From Calditrichia bacterium (GTDB lineage Bacteria > Calditrichota > Calditrichia > JAJRVZ01), in NCBI GenBank assembly GCA_030634505.1, contig DAOWAQ010000153.1, positions 1 through 5,424 on the forward strand: a stretch of 5,424 nucleotides of DNA, given 5' to 3'. Numbering within the stretch: the stretch's first letter is position 1; each line of letters starts with the position of its first letter. This document shows, one piece after another, positions 1 to 4,909 of this stretch. The notes beneath the pieces are model-generated. The model was not told the origin of the DNA, searched no databases, and worked only from the letters and a program-made list of their open reading frames with translations. Position numbers and translations under genes: made by a program.

Positions 1-842
1 GGTATTTCAAATTAGGAAGGAAAACCATTCGATGTTGGAATACGGGCGGACACGGAAAACTGGATTTGCTGGGTGCAATTAAAAACTCATGTAATGTTTA
101 TTTTATTCAATTAGGTTTAAAAATAGGTCTGGATGTATGGGAAAAATATTCAAAACTATTATACTTTGGTAAACCTACAGGAATTGATTTACCCAATGAA
201 AATAGTGGTCTGGTCCCCTCGATAGAATATTTTAATCGACAATTTGGTCCAAATGGATGGACGAGAGGTGTTCTTGCTAATCTGGCGATTGGGCAGGGTG
301 AATTACTTACGACACCGTTGCAAATGGCACAACTAGCTATGATATTGGCAACAAGAGGTGTTTTACATACACCGCATTTAACTGATTATCTGGTTAATAA
401 ACAAACCGGTGACAGGATCTCATTTCCGGTACAATCAAAATATACTCAAGGTATATCAAAAAAAAGTTATGATATTATACGTAAAGCTATGAGAGAAGTT
501 GTTGACGGAGGTACAGGATGGCGGGGTGGAGTTTACGGTATTGAAGTTGCGGGAAAAACAGGAACAGCTCAAAATCCGCATGGTGATGACCATGCCTGGT
601 TTATTGGTTTTGCTCCATACGAAAATCCTGAAATTGCTTTTGCCATTATAATTGAAAACGGGGGTGGAGGAGGAAGTGTTGCTGCACCATTAGCAAACTT
701 GGTTTTGGAAAAATATTTTTATCATAAACTTTTACCGCGTGTAATTCCCGAAAAAGATACAACGGATTTTTTGTTAGATTCATTATTGATGCCATTTGAA
801 ATACCTGATATTCAACCCCTGGAAATTATATTAGAAGAATAG
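1..842 (+). CDS. mrdA: Penicillin-binding protein 2 (peptidoglycan D,D-transpeptidase MrdA), C-terminal part
   Basis: This is the C-terminal 279 residues of a class B penicillin-binding protein; the reading frame is open from position 3 and the start lies outside the window. The enzyme cross-links peptidoglycan in the periplasm during cell elongation, as partner of the glycosyltransferase RodA. Two of the three transpeptidase motifs are visible: SxN as SCN (87-95) and KTG as KTGTAQ (from 555). The catalytic SxxK motif would lie just upstream and is not seen. The stretch GWTRGVLANLAIGQGELLTTP and the glycine-rich ENGGGGGSVAAPLA after KTG are typical of PBP2. Family members are about 600 residues, so a little under half is present. 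The TAG stop is 4 nt before rodA, the usual mrdA-rodA pairing, which supports PBP2 over the division enzyme PBP3. An internal TTG at 66 is not the real start, because conserved sequence (CWNTGGHGKLDL) continues in frame upstream of it. Confidence 0.95.
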   Translation, partial: YFKLGRKTIRCWNTGGHGKLDLLGAIKNSCNVYFIQLGLKIGLDVWEKYSKLLYFGKPTGIDLPNENSGLVPSIEYFNRQFGPNGWTRGVLANLAIGQGELLTTPLQMAQLAMILATRGVLHTPHLTDYLVNKQTGDRISFPVQSKYTQGISKKSYDIIRKAMREVVDGGTGWRGGVYGIEVAGKTGTAQNPHGDDHAWFIGFAPYENPEIAFAIIIENGGGGGSVAAPLANLVLEKYFYHKLLPRVIPEKDTTDFLLDSLLMPFEIPDIQPLEIILEE

Positions 843-846
843 TTAA

Positions 847-2055
847 ATGAATCAAAAAATAGATTATATAACAATTTTAATAGTTATCGTACTTGTTTGT
901 TGCGGTTTATTAGCCATTTACAGTGCAACACATACAGGAGACGATAATGTTAATGATTATTTTTCCAGGCAATTGATGTGGGCGGTATTTGGGATTGCCT
1001 TAATGATAATGATTAATTTTCTTTCATTTAAAATGTTAAACCGCATTACCTATACTCTGTATGGTTTGACCATAGCTCTCCTAATATTGGTTTTGTTTAT
1101 TGGAAAAACGGGTCAGGGAGCAGAACGTTGGTTAGTGTTGGGATCAATCAGGATTCAACCTTCGGAATTAGCAAAACTTGCTACAATTTTAACAGTTAGT
1201 CGCTTCCTTTCTGATAAATATGCAAATGTGAATAAATTAAAATATTTGGTGTCAACAATTGTTTTAATCTTAATTCCTTTTATACTAATTGCCAGACAAC
1301 CGGATTTGGGTACAGCTTTAGTGTTTTTGGCTCTCATTATTCCAATATTATTTTGGGCAGGATTGAACTGGTTCTATTTATTTGTAATCATAAGCCCACT
1401 ATTAACCTTGATTTTATCTTTTAATTTATGGGCATTTATGGTGTTAATGTTTTTAATTACAATAACCCTCTATCTCTCAAAAAGAAAAATATATATAGCA
1501 GTCGGAATTTTCTTAATAAACATAGGGGTCGGAATAGCGACTCCCAAAATATGGGATCAATTACATCCGTACCAGCAAAAGCGAATCTTAACTTTTATTA
1601 ATCCTGAGCAAGATCCAAAAGGCGCCGGTTATCAAATAATCCAGTCTCAGGTTGCTATTGGTTCCGGCGGTATTTGGGGAAAAGGGTATTTAAAAGGATC
1701 TCAAACTCATTTAAGGTTTTTACCTGCGCAACACACTGATTTCATTTTTTCAGTTATAGGTGAAGAATTTGGCTACTTTGGGGTTGTGGTAATATTATCA
1801 TTATTTTTATCTCTACTATTAAGGCTTGTATTTATTGCATCTTCGGTAAGGAGCCAATTTGGAAGCCTGACGGTAATAGGGGTTATTACTGTAATATTTT
1901 TTCATATTATAATAAATATTGGAATGACAATAGGCTTGGCGCCAGTGACTGGTTTACCTTTACCGTTTTTAAGTTATGGTGGTTCCTTTTTAATGATCAA
2001 CTTGCTAATGATTGGAGTTGTCTTAAATATTTCAAAAAACAAATTTGTGATGTAA
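847..2055 (+). CDS. rodA: Rod-shape peptidoglycan glycosyltransferase RodA (SEDS family)
   Basis: RodA polymerises lipid II into glycan strands at the inner membrane, working with PBP2 in the elongasome. The 402-residue product has about ten hydrophobic membrane segments, beginning near residues 7-26, 42-62 and 68-86, and is within the usual family range of about 370-420. SEDS signatures are clear: WLVLGSIRIQPSELAKLA near 97-114, RQPDLGTALVF near 149-159, the extracellular-loop motif PYQQKRILTFINPEQDPKGAGYQ split around 240-263, then GSQTHLRFLPAQHTDFIF, and GLPLPFLSYGGS near the C-terminus. Asp298 in QHTDFIF matches the conserved Asp known to be essential in RodA (D255 in Thermus, D262 in E. 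coli; family knowledge). The ATG follows the mrdA stop by 4 nt with only a weak purine-rich ribosome site inside the mrdA end, so translation is probably coupled. The division paralogue FtsW is the alternative, but the PBP2 neighbour argues for RodA. Confidence 0.95.
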   Translation: MNQKIDYITILIVIVLVCCGLLAIYSATHTGDDNVNDYFSRQLMWAVFGIALMIMINFLSFKMLNRITYTLYGLTIALLILVLFIGKTGQGAERWLVLGSIRIQPSELAKLATILTVSRFLSDKYANVNKLKYLVSTIVLILIPFILIARQPDLGTALVFLALIIPILFWAGLNWFYLFVIISPLLTLILSFNLWAFMVLMFLITITLYLSKRKIYIAVGIFLINIGVGIATPKIWDQLHPYQQKRILTFINPEQDPKGAGYQIIQSQVAIGSGGIWGKGYLKGSQTHLRFLPAQHTDFIFSVIGEEFGYFGVVVILSLFLSLLLRLVFIASSVRSQFGSLTVIGVITVIFFHIIINIGMTIGLAPVTGLPLPFLSYGGSFLMINLLMIGVVLNISKNKFVM

Positions 2056-2153
2056 ATTATTTAAGTAATACAATCATGGTTATAAATTTCTTGATTTGTG
2101 GTTATGACATACATAAATTTAATTAAAATAGCCTGTTATAAGGAGTATTCGCA
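2056..2153 (+). promoter_or_regulatory. Intergenic gap with a weak promoter candidate and strong RBS for the TPR lipoprotein
   Basis: No intrinsic terminator is visible after rodA, so the downstream gene may be read through from the mrdA-rodA transcript. A moderate sigma-70-like match is TTGATT (2091-2096), 17 nt, TAAATT (2114-2119); in DNA this AT-rich such a match can arise by chance. The Shine-Dalgarno AAGGAG (2140-2145) lies 8 nt before the ATG at 2154 and fixes that start firmly. Confidence 0.35.
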
Positions 2154-2993
2154 ATGAAAAAGTATATTAATTTCCTGTTACTAATTTTATTTTCTAATTT
2201 TATTATTCTATCATGTGCAGGTACCAGCGAAGATGAAGATGAATATGCTGGTTTAACTGAGGAAGAAAAAAGACAACAACAAGAACTTGATGAAATAGAA
2301 TCACTTTTAGGGATTTCAACTGATAAATCAGAAACTAAAAGTAGGGCAAAAAAACCGACACAAAAAAAAGAAGAAAAATTAGGTTTGCTTAGTTCAGAAG
2401 ATTTAGCTGCAGCAGCAAACCAACCGGTAGATACGAAAAAAATAAAAAAATTAGAAAAAGAAAATTCGAAATTGAAATCCGAATTAAATCAGAAAAATTT
2501 ATTGATCTCAGATTTAAAAGCACAAGTACAGTTACAAAAAGATAGACTATCAAGCACAGAAAGCAGATCATTTTCATCCGGCGCAGCCAGTGGATATAAT
2601 TTATCAGTAGGTGATGTATCTCTCGAAGAATATGAACGAAAATACCAGGAAGCGTATGATTTGTTTAACGCTAGAGAGTACACTACCGCAGTTCAAGTAT
2701 TTGAAAGTCTTTTGGCAACCAGCGTAAATCATAATTTATCCGACAATGCTCAATATTGGATAGGCGAATGTCACTATGCTTTAAGGCAATATGATAAAGC
2801 AATCATGGATTTTGAAAAAGTATTCACTTTTCCTAAAAGTAATAAATTGGATGATGCACAATTTAAATTGGGATTATGTTATATAAGAATAGGTGAAAAT
2901 CAAAAAGCGAGAGAAGAATTCCAAAGATTATTGGATGTATATCCGAAAAGTGAGTATTTAAGTAAGGCGGAAGGCCATTTACAATCTCTTTAA
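2154..2993 (+). CDS. CpoB/YbgF-like lipoprotein with coiled coil and three C-terminal TPRs
   Basis: The 279-residue product starts with a short hydrophobic signal peptide (residues 4-20) ending in IILSC. Cys21 is the likely lipidated residue; Leu at -2 makes the lipobox slightly off consensus. An acidic stretch (26-50) and a charged low-complexity linker (56-75) follow. Residues 95-135 form a Lys/Glu-rich heptad stretch that should be a coiled coil. After a Ser/Gly hinge (133-148), three tetratricopeptide repeats lie near 160-193, 197-230 and 234-267, each with a YDKAI/EYTTAV/NQKAR-type turn. This layout (exported, coiled coil, C-terminal TPRs) matches CpoB/YbgF, which in Enterobacteria links Tol-Pal to peptidoglycan synthesis during constriction. 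No tol or pal genes are seen here; the neighbours are PBP2 and RodA, so a role as envelope scaffold for the elongasome is an inference. A BamD-like or generic TPR lipoprotein is the alternative. The start is fixed by AAGGAG 8 nt upstream. Confidence 0.8.
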   Translation: MKKYINFLLLILFSNFIILSCAGTSEDEDEYAGLTEEEKRQQQELDEIESLLGISTDKSETKSRAKKPTQKKEEKLGLLSSEDLAAAANQPVDTKKIKKLEKENSKLKSELNQKNLLISDLKAQVQLQKDRLSSTESRSFSSGAASGYNLSVGDVSLEEYERKYQEAYDLFNAREYTTAVQVFESLLATSVNHNLSDNAQYWIGECHYALRQYDKAIMDFEKVFTFPKSNKLDDAQFKLGLCYIRIGENQKAREEFQRLLDVYPKSEYLSKAEGHLQSL

Positions 2994-3123
2994 TTATTTA
3001 GTATGTGATCATTCGACTATCGCTTTAACCATACCATTGATTATAAATTTCATTACAAGTTCTTCACATATTTAATATATGATGCTGCATCCTGTACCGA
3101 AGTTAAATTCTCAAATGATTTCA
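2994..3123. other. Gene-free stretch without a clear function; two tiny minus-strand ORFs
   Basis: No convincing terminator follows the TPR gene and no RNA gene is recognised here. The only structure seen is on the minus strand. A 23-codon frame runs from ATG at 3124-3122 to TAA at 3055-3053, with AAAAGGA 6 nt upstream. Its stop overlaps (TAATG) the ATG of a 14-codon frame that ends with TGA at 3011-3009. These could be a real small protein, a decayed gene or chance; they are discussed under findings. Confidence 0.3.
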
Positions 3124-3152
3124 TTTACATTCCTTTTGAATAAAAATATAAT
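3124..3152 (+). promoter_or_regulatory. Candidate pyr promoter P1 (distal)
   Basis: TTTACA (3124-3129, five of six matches to the -35 consensus) is followed after exactly 17 nt by a perfect TATAAT (3147-3152). The start of transcription would be near 3158-3160, giving a leader of about 255 nt before pyrR. The match is strong by sequence but lies in AT-rich DNA and assumes an ordinary sigma-70 consensus, which some Bacteroidota-type bacteria do not use. Confidence 0.5.
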
Positions 3153-3174
3153 CTACTTTGTTTTTCGGTGGTAT

Positions 3175-3203
3175 TTGAAATAATTAAAATTATTTAATAA
3201 AAT
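3175..3203 (+). promoter_or_regulatory. Candidate pyr promoter P2 (proximal)
   Basis: TTGAAA (3175-3180) and TAAAAT (3198-3203) each match the consensus at five of six positions and are separated by 17 nt. Transcription would start near 3209-3211, exactly at the base of a GGACAA/TTGTCC hairpin, and about 57 nt before the PyrR-binding stem. The spacer holds an AT-only inverted repeat (3178-3195) that may be chance. Confidence 0.45.
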
Positions 3204-3208
3204 TATGT

Positions 3209-3229
3209 GGACAAAAAATACAGTTGTCC
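3209..3229 (+). other. Possible 5'-end stem-loop of the pyr leader RNA
   Basis: GGACAA (3209-3214) and TTGTCC (3224-3229) are a perfect 6-bp inverted repeat around a 9-nt loop. If P2 is used, this hairpin would begin at or next to the first transcribed base, where such structures often protect mRNA. It is not a terminator in this form, as the following T run (3238-3243) is 8 nt beyond the stem. Confidence 0.4.
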
Positions 3230-3266
3230 TTAATAGGTTTTTTATTTAAATTGTGAAGAAAATTGA

Positions 3267-3298
3267 CCTTTAAATCCTACTCAGAGAAGTAGAAAAGG
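3267..3298 (+). promoter_or_regulatory. Putative PyrR-binding stem-loop (anti-antiterminator type) in the pyr leader
   Basis: The lower stem is CCTTT (3267-3271) with AAAGG (3294-3298). The internal loop has AAATC (3272-3276) opposite a single A (3293). The upper stem is CTACT (3277-3281) with AGTAG (3288-3292), and the hexaloop is CAGAGA (3282-3287). PyrR sites in Bacillus leaders have a hexaloop CNGNGA, a short upper stem, a purine-rich bulge on the 5' side and a lower stem (established knowledge), and this element has all four. It differs in that the loop is closed by a U-A pair instead of C-G. It lies about 150 nt upstream of pyrR and just before a terminator, the expected place. PyrR loaded with UMP/UTP should stabilise this fold. 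The lower stem's 3' arm is also the ribosome site of the leader ORF. Confidence 0.82.
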
Positions 3299-3299
3299 A
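3294..3299 (+). promoter_or_regulatory. Shine-Dalgarno of the leader ORF, embedded in the PyrR-binding stem
   Basis: AAAGGA lies 4 nt before the ATG at 3304. Five of its six bases (3294-3298) are paired in the lower stem of the PyrR-binding element, so folding of that element should block ribosome access. Confidence 0.65.
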
Positions 3300-3303
3300 A
3301 AAA

Positions 3304-3336
3304 ATGAAATTAATTATATATTTCAATATACACTAA
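3304..3336 (+). CDS. Putative 10-residue pyr leader peptide
   Basis: The frame is ATG to TAA and encodes MKLIIYFNIH. It has a Shine-Dalgarno AAAGGA 4 nt upstream, and its stop codon (3334-3336) overlaps the outer A-U pairs of the terminator stem. The peptide has no run of a single amino acid, so it is unlikely to sense a charged tRNA; its value would be the act of translation. A ribosome halted at the stop would be expected to cover about ten or more bases downstream, which spans the terminator's 5' arm (3335-3346). The peptide itself probably has no function. The frame could be chance, but the joint placement of ribosome site, start and stop between the two RNA elements argues against that. 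Confidence 0.6.
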   Translation: MKLIIYFNIH

Positions 3337-3371
3337 AAGCCAACGGGTGTTTATCCGTTGGCTTTTTTTTT
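3335..3371 (+). terminator. Intrinsic terminator acting as attenuator of the pyr operon
   Basis: AAAAGCCAACGG (3335-3346) pairs perfectly with CCGTTGGCTTTT (3355-3366) around an 8-nt loop, and the stem runs into a tract of nine T (3363-3371). The 8-bp inner core is mostly G-C in a very AT-rich setting. It lies downstream of the promoter candidates and 42 nt before pyrR, with no intervening gene other than the leader ORF, so it is best read as a regulated attenuator and not as the end of the upstream operon. Its long distance from the TPR gene stop (over 340 nt) supports this. Confidence 0.93.
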
Positions 3372-3413
3372 GGTTATTTATTCTATATCAATAAATCACG
3401 TAAAGGATATCTC

Positions 3414-3971
3414 ATGGATTTCAAGTTCAAAGCAAAACTGATTACGAGTGATGATTATAAAAGAATAATTACAAGATTAGCTCATGAAATAATTGAAAAA
3501 AACAGAGGAATCGATGATTTGGTAATAATAGGTCTCAGAACACGGGGTGCATTTATAGCTGATCGAATTTTGCAAAAAATAAAGGAGATAGAAGGAACAG
3601 ATGTTCCCACAGGTTATCTGGACGTAACATTGTATAGAGATGATTTTCGAACAAGATTAAAACAACCGGATGTACAAGTAACAAATATTCCGTTTCAAAT
3701 TGACGAAAAAATTATAGTACTTGTAGATGATGTACTTTTTACGGGTAGAACTATCCGCGCTGCACTGGATGCACTTATGGATTATGGCAGACCAGCAAAA
3801 ATTATGCTTGCTGTGTTGATTGATCGTGGTCATAGAGAGTTGCCTATTAAGGCGGATTTTGTTGGTAAAAATGTCCCTACTTCTATTGGGGAAGAAGTAA
3901 GGGTTAAAATTAATGAAGTTGATGGAGAAGATTGCGTGAACTTGGTAGAGCAAACAGGAGGCGATAACTAA
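3414..3971 (+). CDS. pyrR: PyrR: pyr mRNA-binding attenuator protein / uracil phosphoribosyltransferase
   Basis: PyrR senses UMP/UTP and binds the pyr leader RNA to turn the operon down; many members also convert uracil plus PRPP to UMP. The 185-residue product has the family length (about 180). The PRPP-binding motif IIVLVDDVLFTGRTIRAAL lies near residues 99-117 with the acidic pair Asp105-Asp106. The signature LIDRGHRELPIKADFVGK, followed by NVPTS, near 138-160 is typical of PyrR and separates it from Upp- or hypoxanthine-type phosphoribosyltransferases. The N-terminal region has LRTRGAFIADRI near 41-52, also characteristic. AAAGGA (3402-3407) lies 6 nt before the ATG. The gene sits first in the operon behind a leader with a PyrR-type stem-loop and terminator, so it probably regulates itself. 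Its stop overlaps the pyrB start by one base (TAATG). Confidence 0.97.
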   Translation: MDFKFKAKLITSDDYKRIITRLAHEIIEKNRGIDDLVIIGLRTRGAFIADRILQKIKEIEGTDVPTGYLDVTLYRDDFRTRLKQPDVQVTNIPFQIDEKIIVLVDDVLFTGRTIRAALDALMDYGRPAKIMLAVLIDRGHRELPIKADFVGKNVPTSIGEEVRVKINEVDGEDCVNLVEQTGGDN

Positions 3972-4909
3972 TGGCGTTAAAATCGCGACATTTATTGGGA
4001 TTAGAAGGTATTGAAAGGAATGATATTGAATTAATCTTAAATACAGCCCGTTCATTTAGAGAGGTACTTGATAGACCAATCAAAAAAGTTCCAACATTAC
4101 AAGGTCAAACGGTTGTGAATTTGTTTTATGAGTCTTCAACACGGACACGAATATCTTTTGAATTAGCTGAAAAAAGATTATCTGCAGATGCTGTTAATTT
4201 TTCTTCATCCACAAGTAGTGTAAAAAAAGGAGAAACACTTGTTGATACCGCCAGAAATATAGAAGCTATGAAAATCGATACAATAGTAATAAGACATAGT
4301 TCTCCGGGTGCTCCACATTTATTAACAAAATATTTGGATTCAAATATTATAAATGCAGGCGATGGAGCGCATGAACATCCTACCCAAGCATTGCTTGATT
4401 TATTAACAATTTCAGAACACCATCCAAAATTTGAAGGACTTACTGTGGGGATTGTGGGAGATATTTCTCATAGCCGTGTAGCACTATCTAATATTCATGG
4501 TTTAAAAGCAATGGGTGCAAAAATTATTTTATGCGGACCCTCAACATTGATTCCTCGCGAAATAGATAAGCTCGGGGTTGATATATCCTACAATATTGAT
4601 GAAGTAATTGAAAATGTCGATGTTTTAATGGCTTTAAGAATTCAATTAGAAAGACAGGGTACAAGTTTCTTCCCTTCACTAAGAGAATATCATAATTTTT
4701 TTGGAATAACTCGGGAGAGATTGGAAAAAGCAAATAAACCAATTACTATTATGCACCCTGGCCCTATAAACAGAGGTGTTGAAATATCATCAGATGTTGC
4801 CGACAGCGAACATTCTGTAATACTTGATCAGGTTACAAATGGCGTTGCGATAAGGATGTCAGTATTATATTTATTATCCGGAGGGCAAAATGTTACAGAA
4901 CAAAATTGA
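3971..4909 (+). CDS. pyrB: Aspartate carbamoyltransferase catalytic subunit
   Basis: The enzyme joins carbamoyl phosphate and L-aspartate to N-carbamoyl-aspartate, the second step of de novo pyrimidine synthesis, in the cytoplasm. All the main motifs are present in the 312 residues: carbamoyl-phosphate site STRTR (56-60), SSVKKGETL (82-90) with the catalytic lysine, RHSSPGAP (108-115), HEHPTQALLD (134-143), GDISHSRVA (162-170), the aspartate-side MALRIQLERQ (219-228) and MHPGPINRG (260-268). The length is the usual 305-315. No pyrI regulatory subunit follows; the next gene is pyrC, so control probably lies with PyrR, and the protein may pair with dihydroorotase as in Thermus/Aquifex-type complexes (inference). 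AGGAGG (3956-3961) is 9 nt before the ATG, which overlaps the pyrR stop by one base. The 3' end overlaps pyrC by 20 nt. Confidence 0.98.
   Translation: MALKSRHLLGLEGIERNDIELILNTARSFREVLDRPIKKVPTLQGQTVVNLFYESSTRTRISFELAEKRLSADAVNFSSSTSSVKKGETLVDTARNIEAMKIDTIVIRHSSPGAPHLLTKYLDSNIINAGDGAHEHPTQALLDLLTISEHHPKFEGLTVGIVGDISHSRVALSNIHGLKAMGAKIILCGPSTLIPREIDKLGVDISYNIDEVIENVDVLMALRIQLERQGTSFFPSLREYHNFFGITRERLEKANKPITIMHPGPINRGVEISSDVADSEHSVILDQVTNGVAIRMSVLYLLSGGQNVTEQN

Noticed and set aside
1155..1337. Minus-strand frame inside rodA
   Set aside because: It is antisense to conserved RodA motifs, and no family is recognisable.
3115..3183. 22-residue plus-strand frame starting MISFTFLL
   Set aside because: It has no ribosome site, runs through the better-supported promoter elements, and its hydrophobic content is expected from T-rich DNA.
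3178..3195. Perfect inverted repeat AAATAATT/AATTATTT as an operator
   Set aside because: It is made only of A and T in very AT-rich DNA, so a chance origin is likely; it is only noted as lying in the P2 spacer.
3228..3243. CCT-TAAT-AGG followed by six T as a terminator
   Set aside because: A 3-bp stem is too short to terminate transcription; the true terminator is at 3335-3371.
2994..3413. CRISPR array, tRNA, insertion sequence or attachment site in the intergenic region
   Set aside because: No regularly spaced repeats, cloverleaf, terminal inverted repeats or transposase fragments were seen.
3657..4055. 132-codon minus-strand open frame across the pyrR-pyrB junction
   Set aside because: It lies antisense to two well-conserved genes, is Cys/Tyr/Asn-rich with no recognisable domain, and is an AT-driven shadow of the coding strand.
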